Assembly: GCF_902706295.1 (NCBI RefSeq)
Contig: NZ_CACSJJ010000003.1
Location: 62,001 to 126,000 of the forward strand
Length of the DNA stretch: 64,000 nucleotides
Source of the DNA: Arthrobacter sp. 18067
GTDB taxonomy: Bacteria > Actinomycetota > Actinomycetes > Actinomycetales > Micrococcaceae
Reading direction: 5' to 3'
The notes under the pieces were generated by a model, which ran no database searches, was not told the DNA's origin, and worked only from the letters and a program-made list of their open reading frames with translations. Below, one piece after another: positions 7,413 through 15,953 of the stretch; position 1 is the first letter of the stretch, and each line of letters starts with the position of its first letter. The position numbers and the translations under genes are program-made.

Positions 7413-8966
7413 ATGACCCCTCCGATCCCCCTGTGGTCCGTCACGAATCACCTCCCGGCCGGCGTGATGGAGAGCATCGGGGAACCTGGTATCGCAACTG
7501 TTTCGTCGCTGGTGGCCTTGACGGGGACCCTGGCCGAGGTCAATCGCCAGGTCCGCGAACAGCGGAACCTCGACGGCGACCCCCTCACCCTCCGCGGCTG
7601 CATCCTGTTACCCCTTGAGCCGTTGCCGTCGGGTGTCTCTTGGGACGTGGAGGCGCTGTTGGCACTGGCGTCCGCGGCCGGCGTCGTGGCCCTTGCGGTA
7701 AAACTGCAGAACGACGACGGCGCGTTGCCGCCCAACGTGACAAGGCTCGCCAAACGCTTGGGGCTGGTGGTGTTGGCCGTCCACAACACCTGGCAGTTCG
7801 GGATGGCTGCACAGGAGTTGCTGTCCGGCGCCGCACATCGTCAGGGGCAGCTGATCTCCCGCGTGGCGGCTGAGTGTCGGCTCCCGTTCGGATCTCTGGG
7901 CCATTTGCTGCAGCGACTCGGAGTGGCGATCGGGCATGAGGTGACCCTGGTGGATCCGTCCGGGAAGCTGATTTCCGCTGAGTCGCCGGGCCCTGGGCCT
8001 GCACCGGAGCCTACTGAACCACTGATTGCGTCGGTGGAAATCCTGGCGTCGGTCCACAGGGAGCAGGAGAACAGTCCACGGCTCAGGGTCCTCCCCGGCC
8101 CCTCACTGGATCAGGAGCGGTCCGCCATCCTCGCAGCCTTGGAAGTAGCGGCGATCGCCGTTTCAGAGCTGCTGTCCCGTCAACGCCTGGAGAGGGAGCG
8201 CGACGCCCGACACCGTATTGCCCTCCTGGGTCAGCTCATCGACAACGCCGGAGATGTCACCCCGTCTTTCAGGGCGCGGGCGTTGGAGTTGGGATGGACT
8301 CTGGACGGCTTTCACATAGCTTTCCGGGTGATCACCCGCCAGCCGGTGGACCTGGTAGCCCGAAAGCCGGATCTGGACCGCGCCTTGTTGCGCGAAAAGA
8401 TCGAGGCTTCAACGGTTGAACAGTCAGACGGCTGGTCCGGGTGGATCAGCTACCCGTCCAAGCCAGGGCCAGCGGAAGTCAGCAGCGTCAGCAGCGCGCT
8501 GCGCCGCGCCCAGCGGGAGCTCGCAGCTACGATAGCCACCCAATTCGGCGTAGGCCGCCTGCAAGCGCAGCCGGAAGGGATCGTCAGCTCGCTGGAGGAA
8601 GCCAACGACGCCGCCCGCATCGCCGGGGCAAGGGAGAACTCCGGCTACTTTGTCCATGTGGACCGATTGGATATGGCCCAGCTGCTGCTGATCTGGACCC
8701 GCACCGACACGTTCCGTCCCGCCGCCCGGGAGCTCCTGGCACCACTCCTCAAAGCCGGGCCAGAACTCCTGCAGACCCTCACCACGTTCCTGGACTGTGA
8801 GTCTTCGCTGACCGAAACCGCTGCGATCCTCAATGTGCACCGCAACACGGTCAGTGATCGAATCAGGCGAATTCAGTCGCTCATTGCCATCAATCTGGAG
8901 GATCCGGAAGCGCGGCTGGCGTTGCAGCTTGCGTGCCGGAGTGTGCTGACGGATAAACCTGAGTAG
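7413..8966 (+). CDS. PucR family transcriptional regulator
   Basis: This 517-residue regulator has an N-terminal PucR-type purine-catabolism domain (about 1-140, including VVALAVKLQNDDGALPPN), a middle region, and a C-terminal helix-turn-helix (about 455-510) with the typical sequence SSLTETAAILNVHRNTVSDR. PucR proteins respond to purine breakdown products or related ring compounds and regulate the neighbouring catabolic genes. GAGGAG and GGAGAAG lie upstream of the ATG. It is separated from the DUF917 gene by about 100 bases containing a hairpin, so it may be both co-transcribed and separately transcribed. The likely target is the inverted repeat ahead of the permease gene. Confidence 0.87.
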   Translation: MTPPIPLWSVTNHLPAGVMESIGEPGIATVSSLVALTGTLAEVNRQVREQRNLDGDPLTLRGCILLPLEPLPSGVSWDVEALLALASAAGVVALAVKLQNDDGALPPNVTRLAKRLGLVVLAVHNTWQFGMAAQELLSGAAHRQGQLISRVAAECRLPFGSLGHLLQRLGVAIGHEVTLVDPSGKLISAESPGPGPAPEPTEPLIASVEILASVHREQENSPRLRVLPGPSLDQERSAILAALEVAAIAVSELLSRQRLERERDARHRIALLGQLIDNAGDVTPSFRARALELGWTLDGFHIAFRVITRQPVDLVARKPDLDRALLREKIEASTVEQSDGWSGWISYPSKPGPAEVSSVSSALRRAQRELAATIATQFGVGRLQAQPEGIVSSLEEANDAARIAGARENSGYFVHVDRLDMAQLLLIWTRTDTFRPAARELLAPLLKAGPELLQTLTTFLDCESSLTETAAILNVHRNTVSDRIRRIQSLIAINLEDPEARLALQLACRSVLTDKPE

Positions 8967-8983
8967 GGCTTCCTTGCAGGATT

Positions 8984-9427
8984 CTATTTCTTGCCCGCTT
9001 TCAGGTCGGCAACCACTTTCGCGATCCGCCGGGCACGCGTTTCCTCCGTCTTGGCGTCCGCGATCGGCTCCACGTACCGCCGCTGGCTGCTGTAGTTCAG
9101 GGTCCCGTAGAAGGCCTTTGCCTCAGGTTCGGCATCCAGCGCGGCGGCCAAGTCCTCGGGCACCTCAATAACGCGCGGCTGGGTGTCCACTTCAAGCCCC
9201 ACCTCGACGGTGTCGCCTGCAGCAGCGCCCGTAAGTTCGCGGTTGGCCGAGCTGACGCCCACCATGTACTTGCCGCCCATGACGGCGATGCTGCTGCGGT
9301 AGCTCTGACCGTTGATGGTCACCACCACAGGGGGCCGTTTGCCGGCTCCAAGCCCGTCAACGATCTCGTCGGGAACTTCGATGCCGGCCTTGTTGCCATC
9401 GCCAACGATGGTGGTTGTAAATTTCAT
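8984..9427 (-). CDS. YdeI/OmpD-associated, DUF1905 domain protein
   Basis: This 147-residue protein has an N-terminal DUF1905 beta-barrel-like domain (KFTTTIVGDG, then VPPEIV-type segments and a GDTVEVGLEVDTQPR strand, about 1-90). A C-terminal YdeI/OmpD-associated helical tail follows, with LNYSSQRRYVEPIADAKTEE and RRIAKVVADLKAGKK at about 110-147. The function is unknown; members are small cytoplasmic proteins. It converges with the pucR-type gene and diverges from the DUF2630 gene. Confidence 0.83.
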   Translation of the reverse strand: MKFTTTIVGDGNKAGIEVPDEIVDGLGAGKRPPVVVTINGQSYRSSIAVMGGKYMVGVSSANRELTGAAAGDTVEVGLEVDTQPRVIEVPEDLAAALDAEPEAKAFYGTLNYSSQRRYVEPIADAKTEETRARRIAKVVADLKAGKK

Positions 9428-9518
9428 GTCCCAAGTATGCCGTTGGCCATTGGTAGACGCACTGCACCGACAGGACTACTTTCGAAATAACCGCAATCCC
9501 CCACCAAAGGAGACACCC

Positions 9519-9755
9519 ATGGACAACCAGGATCTCTTGGAACGCATCCAATCGCTGGTCGAAGAGGAGCACCGCTTGCGCGACTCCGCCAACTCAGGAA
9601 CGGGGGATGACACAGGACGCCTGGCCCAACTGGAAGCCCAGCTCGACCAATGCTGGGACCTGCTGCGCCAACGCCGTGCCAAGAAGGACGCCGGCGGGAA
9701 CCCGGACGACGCCTCAGCCCGAAGCGTCAACGAAGTTGAGGGCTACCGGCAGTAA
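9519..9755 (+). CDS. DUF2630 family small protein
   Basis: This 78-residue, highly charged, helical protein contains DLLERIQSLVEEEHRLRDS and LEAQLDQCWDLLRQRRAKKD, the signature of the actinobacterial DUF2630 family. It probably forms a short coiled coil. AAAGGAG ends seven bases before the ATG. Its stop is immediately adjacent to the stop of the convergent glycerate kinase gene, leaving no room for a separate terminator. Function unknown. Confidence 0.85.
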   Translation: MDNQDLLERIQSLVEEEHRLRDSANSGTGDDTGRLAQLEAQLDQCWDLLRQRRAKKDAGGNPDDASARSVNEVEGYRQ

Positions 9756-10898
9756 CTACGCCCCCTCAAGCACCTGACTCGTCGCCCACGCAAGGTATTT
9801 GGCGGCGTTCGCGACGGCGTCGGACACGTCCGGGACGCCATCCTTGCGCTGAGCAACGTCCAGCAACTGGGCAGCAGCGACAATGCCGTGCTTCGCGAGG
9901 TCTTCAGGGGTCACCGTGATGCGTCCAGCGACAGCGATCACGGGAATTCCGTGCAAGCTCGCGGCATCAGCCAGGGCGATCGGCGCCTTGCCAGTAAGTG
10001 ACTGCTCGTCCATGGAGCCCTCGCCGGTGATCACCAGATCTGCCTCACCCAGGTGCTGAGCCAGGCCTGTGAGTCCGGCCACCAGCGCGAAGCCACCTTC
10101 CAGCGCAGCGTCGGTGAAAGCCAGGAACGACGCCGGGAACCCGCCTGCCGCCCCAGCCCCCGGAACGTTCACATCCCGGCCCGTGGCTTCCCGAAGGAGC
10201 GAAGCCCAGTTGCGGAGAGCGGCGTCGAGCTTCTCAACGGCGTCCTCATCGGCACCCTTTTGCGGACCGAAAACATGCGCGGCACCCTCCGGACCGTACA
10301 GCGGGTTCTGGACGTCGACGGCGATCCGGAACTTCACGGACGACAGCCGCGGATCCAGCTCGGAGACATCCAACGCGACGACATCGGTGAGGGAACCTCC
10401 ACCGAGCGGCACCACATTTCCGGTCGCATCAAGGGGCTTGAGCCCGAGGGCACGCAAGGCGCCGCTACCGGCGTCGGACATTGCCGAGCCACCCAAGCCG
10501 AGCACAATCTCGGTGGCCCCGGCATCGAGGGCGGCGGCGATCAGCTGGCCGCAGCCGTAGCTGTGGGCGCGGAGGGAATTCTCGGGGGTGGGTTCCATGT
10601 GGGCAAGGCCGGAAGCCATGGCCGTCTCAATGACGGCGCTGGCTCCACCAAAGGCATCTTTGCGGATCGCCCAGGAGGCTCCGACAGGCTTGAGGATCGG
10701 GCCGACAACGGCGTTGTTCCGCTCTTCGTAACCCGCGGCGATCGCGGCATCCAGGGTTCCTTCGCCACCGTCGGCAACCGGGAACTGGGTGGTCACTGCA
10801 TCCGGGTAGACACGGAGGGCGCCTTCGGCCATGGCTGACGCGGCTTCGGCGGCGGTCAGGGATCCCTTGAACTTGTCAGGGGCGATGAGGATACGCAT
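9756..10898 (-). CDS. glxK: Glycerate kinase (GlxK family)
   Basis: This 380-residue enzyme starts MRILIAPDKFKGSLTAAEAA, the classic glycerate kinase N-terminus. It contains the GLGGSAMSDAGSGALRALG loop and the LVITGEGSMDEQSLTGKAP motif that helps shape the active site. It phosphorylates D-glycerate, linking glyoxylate/tartronate-type catabolism to glycolysis. It lies 60 bases downstream of a D-2-hydroxyacid dehydrogenase gene on the same strand. That partner could make glycerate from hydroxypyruvate or tartronate semialdehyde, so the pair may function together. Confidence 0.93.
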   Translation of the reverse strand: MRILIAPDKFKGSLTAAEAASAMAEGALRVYPDAVTTQFPVADGGEGTLDAAIAAGYEERNNAVVGPILKPVGASWAIRKDAFGGASAVIETAMASGLAHMEPTPENSLRAHSYGCGQLIAAALDAGATEIVLGLGGSAMSDAGSGALRALGLKPLDATGNVVPLGGGSLTDVVALDVSELDPRLSSVKFRIAVDVQNPLYGPEGAAHVFGPQKGADEDAVEKLDAALRNWASLLREATGRDVNVPGAGAAGGFPASFLAFTDAALEGGFALVAGLTGLAQHLGEADLVITGEGSMDEQSLTGKAPIALADAASLHGIPVIAVAGRITVTPEDLAKHGIVAAAQLLDVAQRKDGVPDVSDAVANAAKYLAWATSQVLEGA

Positions 10899-10958
10899 GG
10901 ACCCATCTTGCCAGCTTCGCTCGGAAAGCGCTTGCCCGAACGTAATGTAGCGGTTGGT

Positions 10959-11921
10959 TTACGTGCTGAGCACCCGAACAGGAGCCCCGCCCAGCCACTC
11001 CTTCACGTCCTCGAACGCTCCACCATAGAACTGCCGGTAACTCTCATGCGTCACGTACCCGATATGCGGCGAGAGCGCTGTCCTCGAAGAATGCAGCAAC
11101 GCGTGCCCGGCCGGTAGGGGTTCGTCGTCGAACACATCCAGCGCGGCGCCGCGGATCCATCCCTCTTCCAAAGCCTGGATCAGCGCGGCCTCGTCCACCA
11201 AAGGTCCACGTGCGGTGTTGACCAGCACGCCCTCCGGGCCCAGAAGACGCAACTCTTTTGCACCGACGATCCCCTCCGTCCGCTCGGACAAGCGGAGGTG
11301 CAGGGTCACGACGTCGGACTCACGGAACAACTCCTCTTTGCTGACCTTCCGGACGCCGGCTGCCTTGGCGTCGTCGGCAGTGAGATTTTGGCTCCAGGCC
11401 AGGACGTCCATACCGAAAGCCTTGGCATAGCCCGCGATTCGCTTGCCGATCTTGCCCAGGCCAACGATTCCCAGTGTCTTGCCTTCCAGTTCAAACCCGA
11501 CGCCGGTCTGCCAGTCGCCCGCTCGAAGCGAGTTCTCCTCCACAACCAGATTCCTTGCGAACGCCAGCAGGAGCGCCCACGTCAGCTCCGGTGCCGCAGC
11601 CGGCGAACCACTGGTCCCGCACACCACAATCCCCCGCTCGGAGGCGGCCTCAAGGTCAATGGCTGCGTTGGCCATGCCGGTGGTCACCAACAACTTCAGG
11701 TTGGGCAACGACTCAAGGACGTCCTGTGGAAAACGCGTGCGTTCGCGCATCGCCACGATGATGTCGAACGGCTCCAAGGCGGCCACCGCTTGCTCTTCCG
11801 AAACGAAAGCCGCGCTGAAAACGCTCACTTTCACGCCGTCGTCGAGCAATGAATCCCACGGCGCGTAGTCGCCGGAGACCTGCTGGTAATCGTCCAGGAT
11901 GGCTAAACGGAATCGGGTCAC
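10959..11921 (-). CDS. D-2-hydroxyacid dehydrogenase
   Basis: This 320-residue NAD-dependent oxidoreductase has the Rossmann motif TLGIVGLGKIGKRIAGYAKA, the catalytic arginine in VNTARGPLVDEAAL, a following acidic residue and the histidine in ALSPHIGYVTHE. The N-terminal half forms the split catalytic domain (FRLAILDDYQQVSGDYAPWD). A GTG start at 11921 is chosen: GAGGA lies about eight bases ahead, and the upstream extension has no family similarity. It may reduce hydroxypyruvate or glyoxylate, which would fit the glycerate kinase next door, but the substrate is not certain. The start region is shared with the divergent GH2 gene (62-base gap). Confidence 0.88.
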   Translation of the reverse strand: MTRFRLAILDDYQQVSGDYAPWDSLLDDGVKVSVFSAAFVSEEQAVAALEPFDIIVAMRERTRFPQDVLESLPNLKLLVTTGMANAAIDLEAASERGIVVCGTSGSPAAAPELTWALLLAFARNLVVEENSLRAGDWQTGVGFELEGKTLGIVGLGKIGKRIAGYAKAFGMDVLAWSQNLTADDAKAAGVRKVSKEELFRESDVVTLHLRLSERTEGIVGAKELRLLGPEGVLVNTARGPLVDEAALIQALEEGWIRGAALDVFDDEPLPAGHALLHSSRTALSPHIGYVTHESYRQFYGGAFEDVKEWLGGAPVRVLST

Positions 11922-11983
11922 GTCCCCTATCCTCGCGCGGCGGCTGGTGGTACTCAACCCCATCTCACGTTAGGTTTTTGAGT

Positions 11984-13822
11984 GTGAGCCAAAATGTGAC
12001 CTCCGCCATGCCCAAGCCCGAGCACCCCCGCCCACAACTGATCCGCGAGAAGTGGATGAACCTCAACGGAACCTGGGGATTTGAGATCGACGCCGGTGAT
12101 TCCGGTGTGGAGCGCGGCCTCACCACCCGCGAACTCACCGGCGAGATTCTGGTTCCGTTCGCGCCGGAATCGACGCTTTCCGGGATTGAACACGTGGATT
12201 TCATGGAAGCCGTTTGGTATCGCCGAACCTTGAGCATTCCCCAGGAATGGGCGGGCAACAGCGTCCTGCTGCACTTCGGCGCCGTGGACCACGACGCCAC
12301 GGTGTGGGTAAACGGGGTTGAAGTTGCCCGGCACCGGGGTGGGTTCACGCCATTTACCGCGGACTTGGGCGGTGTGGTGGAGGCCGGTGCCGACGCGGTG
12401 ATCGTGGTGCGTGCCCGGGATTCCCGGCACGAGATGCAGGCCCGCGGCAAGCAGGCCACCTGGTACAACAACACCCACTGCCAGTACACCCGGACTACTG
12501 GAATTTGGCAGACGGTGTGGCTGGAGGCCGTGCCCGAGGTCTACATCAAACGACTCCGCATGACTCCCAACCTGGCGGACTCAAGCATCACTGTGGAGGT
12601 GCCTATCAGCCGGAACCGGACGGGACACACGGTTTCTGCGGTGCTCACTGACTGCTCGGGGACTCGAATTGAGGCGTCTGCGCGGGCAGATCTGGACCTC
12701 ACCCCCTCACTTCGGCTGAGCATCCCTGTCGAGGCCCTGCGCCCCTGGTCCATTGAGGATCCGTTCCTTTACGACCTTGAAGTCAGCGTGCGGGACGGGT
12801 CCGGCGGGATAGTTGATCAGGTCAGCAGCTATGCGGCAGTCCGGTCCATTGCCTTGGACCGCAGAGTGGTCCGCATCAACGGCAAGCCGGTTTTCCAGCG
12901 GCTGGTCCTGGACCAGGGCTACTGGCCGGAATCGCTCATGACCTCCCCGGACGAATCAGCACTGATCAAGGACATCGAACTGTCCATGGCTGCGGGATTC
13001 AACGGTGCCCGTCTGCATCAGAAGGTGTTCGAGGAGCGCTTCCTCTATCACGCAGACCGGCTCGGGTACTTAGTGTGGGGCGAGTTCGGCGACTGGGGCG
13101 TCTCCGGCGGCGGCACCATCGGCCACAACCAGAAGCCGACCGCGAGCTTCGTAGCCCAGTGGCTCGAAGTGCTCAAGCGCGACTTCAACCACCCATCCAT
13201 CATCGGCTGGTGCCCCCTCAACGAGACACACCAGATTCTGCACGATCGCCTGACGGTCTTGGACGACGTCACGGAGGCCATGTTCCTCGCCACCAAACTT
13301 GCCGATCCAACCCGGCCAGTCATCGATGCTTCCGGCTACGCGCACCGGATCCGGGAGACGGACATCTACGATTCCCATTCCTACGAGCAGGACCCGGACC
13401 GCTTCGCCATCGAGCAGCAAGGCCTGGCCGACGGGAAGCCTTACATCAACCGCAAGGCAGATGGCGAGGAATACTCGGTCCCTTACGCAGGCCAGCCCTA
13501 CTTCGTCTCGGAGTTCGGCGGCATCTGGTGGAACGAGGCCGAAGCCCGTCAGGCCGTGGAAGGGACCGACGTCGCCTCCTCGTGGGGCTATGGCCAGCGC
13601 GTCAGTTCGGAGGAAGAGTTCTACACCCGCTTCGACGGGCTCTGCTCAGTCCTGCTGGATAACCCGGACATGTTCGGCTACTGCTACACCCAACTGACGG
13701 ACGTCTTCCAAGAGAAGAACGGCATCTTCACCTTTGAACGCGGCACAAAGTTTGACCTCGACAGGATCCGCGCGAGCCAAGTCCGTCCGGCAGCCATCGA
13801 GACCCGCCGAGATGGCAGTTAA
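11984..13822 (+). CDS. Glycoside hydrolase family 2 protein (beta-galactosidase/glucuronidase type)
   Basis: This protein of about 612 residues has the three-part GH2 architecture: an N-terminal sugar-binding jelly roll (LNGTWGFEIDAGDSGVERG), an immunoglobulin-like middle domain, and a C-terminal TIM barrel. The acid/base is Glu414 in GWCPLNETHQ and the nucleophile is Glu510 in FVSEFGGIWW. The WYNNTHCQYTRTTGIWQTVW stretch is typical of the binding domain. No signal peptide is seen, so it is cytoplasmic. The start could be GTG 11984 or ATG 12008; neither has a strong ribosome site. No sugar transporter is adjacent, so the substrate (a beta-galactoside, mannoside or glucuronide) cannot be named. 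Confidence 0.88.
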   Translation: MSQNVTSAMPKPEHPRPQLIREKWMNLNGTWGFEIDAGDSGVERGLTTRELTGEILVPFAPESTLSGIEHVDFMEAVWYRRTLSIPQEWAGNSVLLHFGAVDHDATVWVNGVEVARHRGGFTPFTADLGGVVEAGADAVIVVRARDSRHEMQARGKQATWYNNTHCQYTRTTGIWQTVWLEAVPEVYIKRLRMTPNLADSSITVEVPISRNRTGHTVSAVLTDCSGTRIEASARADLDLTPSLRLSIPVEALRPWSIEDPFLYDLEVSVRDGSGGIVDQVSSYAAVRSIALDRRVVRINGKPVFQRLVLDQGYWPESLMTSPDESALIKDIELSMAAGFNGARLHQKVFEERFLYHADRLGYLVWGEFGDWGVSGGGTIGHNQKPTASFVAQWLEVLKRDFNHPSIIGWCPLNETHQILHDRLTVLDDVTEAMFLATKLADPTRPVIDASGYAHRIRETDIYDSHSYEQDPDRFAIEQQGLADGKPYINRKADGEEYSVPYAGQPYFVSEFGGIWWNEAEARQAVEGTDVASSWGYGQRVSSEEEFYTRFDGLCSVLLDNPDMFGYCYTQLTDVFQEKNGIFTFERGTKFDLDRIRASQVRPAAIETRRDGS

Positions 13823-13859
13823 TCCCAATGTTGCAGCCTGGGACTGTCATTAAATGGCA
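13813..13859. repeat. 47-nt palindromic repeat, copy A
   Basis: This imperfect palindrome starts TGGCAGTTAAT and ends TCATTAAATGGCA. It overlaps the stop codon of the GH2 gene and lies between two convergent genes. Its outer arms match the 47-nt element at 36537-36583, which has the same length and the same placement over a stop codon. It probably works as a bidirectional terminator. Confidence 0.6.
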
Positions 13860-13871
13860 TGTCGGCGGGGT

Positions 13872-14669
13872 TTAGACCCACTGGCCCCGGCGGACCAGGA
13901 CTTCCTTGAGGAGGTCCACGCGGTCCGACACGACTCCGTCGATGCCGAGGTCCAGCAGCCGGTCCATCTCTGCGGGATCGTTGATGGTCCACACATGCAC
14001 CTGCCTGCCCAAGCGATGAGCGCGGCGGATGAATCCCGGCGTCACCACCGGCAGCCGGCCGTAACGGACCGGAACCTGGAAAACGTCGACGCCGGCAAGC
14101 AGCTTGCGTGCCAAACGTGCCGGCAGCACGGGGCCAAGGAGGACGAAGATCGCCGTCAGTGAGCTTCCGGCTGAGGAAGCAACGCGGCGGGAGAGTCGCG
14201 ACAGGACCGCCCGGCGTCGCCTGTCCGAGAAGCTCGTGACCAAGACGAGATCATGGATTCCGTGTTTCTCGATGGCCTCCGCCATGGGGCCCACGGAGTT
14301 CCAATCCTTGACGTCCAGGTTCAGCCGGGCACCGGGCAGCGCTGAAACCAGTTCATCAAACGTTGGCACCGGCTCCACGCCGCCAATCCGCGCCAGTGCG
14401 ACTTCCGAGGCAGTCAAAGATGCGATATCTCCCACCGAATCAGTGACTCGGTCCAGCGATGAATCGTGGAAGACCAGGAGCACGCCATCCGAGGTGGTGT
14501 GGACATCCGTTTCAAGGTGCACGGTCCCGAGTTCAACTGCAGCTTTGAACGCGGCCATGGAATTCTCCAGCCCATCCAGGGAGAAACCCCTGTGGGCGAA
14601 GGGCAAAGGGCCTACTGAACCGTCCTTGCGGAGGAAATACGGCAGCGTCACACCCGTAGCGTAGCCCAT
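13872..14669 (-). CDS. Glycerophosphodiester phosphodiesterase
   Basis: This 265-residue protein has the GDPD signature: AHRGFS (His26), EN at 35-36, the metal-site segment HLETDVHTTSDG (51-62) and FHDSSLDRVTD with His68. The C-terminal barrel ends with HVWTINDPAEMDRLLDLGID. It hydrolyses glycerophosphodiesters to glycerol-3-phosphate and an alcohol. No signal peptide is evident. It begins 13 bases after the end of the upstream small gene, so the two form an operon; the ribosome site CAGGAG lies in the end of that gene, rather far from the chosen ATG. A start at GTG 14651 is also possible. Confidence 0.9.
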   Translation of the reverse strand: MGYATGVTLPYFLRKDGSVGPLPFAHRGFSLDGLENSMAAFKAAVELGTVHLETDVHTTSDGVLLVFHDSSLDRVTDSVGDIASLTASEVALARIGGVEPVPTFDELVSALPGARLNLDVKDWNSVGPMAEAIEKHGIHDLVLVTSFSDRRRRAVLSRLSRRVASSAGSSLTAIFVLLGPVLPARLARKLLAGVDVFQVPVRYGRLPVVTPGFIRRAHRLGRQVHVWTINDPAEMDRLLDLGIDGVVSDRVDLLKEVLVRRGQWV

Positions 14670-14682
14670 TGCCAAGGTGCGG

Positions 14683-14952
14683 CTAGGACTCCTGCGGGAG
14701 GGCCGCCGTCGGCTGTGGAACGACCGCCACGCCGTCACTGACGTGCACCAGCGTTCGGCCGCGACCGCCGTCGAGCTCCACCCAAACCGCGGTGGCATCG
14801 CCGGTAACGGCGTCCACCACACCGGCCGATTCGTAGCCCGGCGTCAACGTGACGTTGACGCGATCGCCCTGGCGAAGTGAACGCCAGTGGTGATCCGGCT
14901 CAATCCGCCGCAATGGCGCGGTATTGACGTTGTTGATCCTGCGCTTGGCCAT
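14683..14952 (-). CDS. Conserved small hypothetical protein
   Basis: This 89-residue soluble protein has a basic N-terminus (MAKRRINNVNTAPLRRIEP) and a beta-rich core (GDRVNVTLTPGYESAGVVDA, then TAVWVELDGGRGRTLVHVSD). The core resembles a small SH3/KOW-like barrel, but I do not recognise a named family. A good ribosome site (AGGGGGAA) precedes the ATG. It is the first gene of a two-gene unit with the glycerophosphodiesterase. The basic tail suggests nucleic-acid contact; this is only a guess. Confidence 0.6.
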   Translation of the reverse strand: MAKRRINNVNTAPLRRIEPDHHWRSLRQGDRVNVTLTPGYESAGVVDAVTGDATAVWVELDGGRGRTLVHVSDGVAVVPQPTAALPQES

Positions 14953-15086
14953 ATTTCCCCCTGCAAATCCGACTGGTAGACACGATGCGAACGGGTCCTT
15001 GGCTGGAAGCCTACGGTCGCAACGTGAACGCCGGTTGTATGGAGGCTGGGAAGTCGGTGACAGCCTGGTACTGCGAGACTAGGGAC

Positions 15087-15953
15087 ATGACTGTGTTGAT
15101 TGCCGGGTGCGGCGACCTTGGAACAGAAGCCGGGCTCCGCTTCGCAGCAGCTGGCCACGAAGTTGTGGGCCTGCGTCGGTCCCCCGGGAAGCTGCCTCCG
15201 AAGATCCGCGGGATCTACGCGGACCTCTCCACTGAGCTGCCGGAACTGCCCGCAGACGTGGACATCGTCGTGGTGGCTGTTGCGGCCGATTCCTCCACCG
15301 AAGAGGCCTATCGCGCTGCGTACGTGAACGGCGTGAAGAACGTCGTGGACGCATTGGAACGCCAGTCCATCGAGCCGCGGCGGATACTGTTCGTCTCCTC
15401 AACGGCCGTATACAAGGATTCCGGCGGAGCCGTGGTGGACGAGTCGACGCCCACGGAACCCACGCGCTTCAGCGGCCAGGTCCTGGTGGAGGCAGAGGAT
15501 TTGCTGTTCGCACGAACGCGCGGAACCGGGACCCAGCCCATTTCGCTGCGGCTCGGCGGGATCTACGGGCCGGGCCGTACCCGACTGATCGACCAAGTCC
15601 GTAGCGGCCAGGCGGTCATTCCTGCCCACCCCCGGCACACGAATCGCGTCCACAGGGACGACGCCGCGGCCATGATCGTCCACCTCACCACCATGGTCCA
15701 GGACCCGGATCCCGTCTACGTCGGCGTTGATGACCACGCGGCGGAAATGGGTGAAGTCCTACGGTTCCTAGCGGCGGAACTTGAGTGCCCGGAACCCCCG
15801 ACGGCGGCACCTGGCGGCGCGTCCGACGCCGGCCCCGGCGACAAGCGCTGCTCCAACGCACGCCTCCGAGCGACGGGATTCGAGCCCAGCTATCCCACGT
15901 TCAAGGAAGGCTATCGGGCGCTGTTGGCCGGCGAGGGTGTTCGGCACCCGTGA
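15087..15953 (+). CDS. NAD-dependent epimerase/dehydratase (atypical SDR)
   Basis: This 288-residue Rossmann protein begins MTVLIAGCGDLGTEAGLRFA with a modified nucleotide loop, followed by the strand RRILFVSSTAVYKDSGG and ISLRLGGIYGPGRTRL. It matches the atypical (extended-like) SDR group related to YeeZ, in which the usual catalytic Tyr-x3-Lys is not intact. The start at ATG 15087 follows AGGGAC closely, and an upstream frame extension to 14985 has no similarity. Its GTGA overlap with the next gene indicates co-translation. Substrate unknown. Confidence 0.85.
   Translation: MTVLIAGCGDLGTEAGLRFAAAGHEVVGLRRSPGKLPPKIRGIYADLSTELPELPADVDIVVVAVAADSSTEEAYRAAYVNGVKNVVDALERQSIEPRRILFVSSTAVYKDSGGAVVDESTPTEPTRFSGQVLVEAEDLLFARTRGTGTQPISLRLGGIYGPGRTRLIDQVRSGQAVIPAHPRHTNRVHRDDAAAMIVHLTTMVQDPDPVYVGVDDHAAEMGEVLRFLAAELECPEPPTAAPGGASDAGPGDKRCSNARLRATGFEPSYPTFKEGYRALLAGEGVRHP

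Noticed and set aside
10053..10838. Plus-strand 261-residue frame opposite the glycerate kinase gene
   Set aside because: Antisense shadow of a clear gene; low-complexity composition and no ribosome site.
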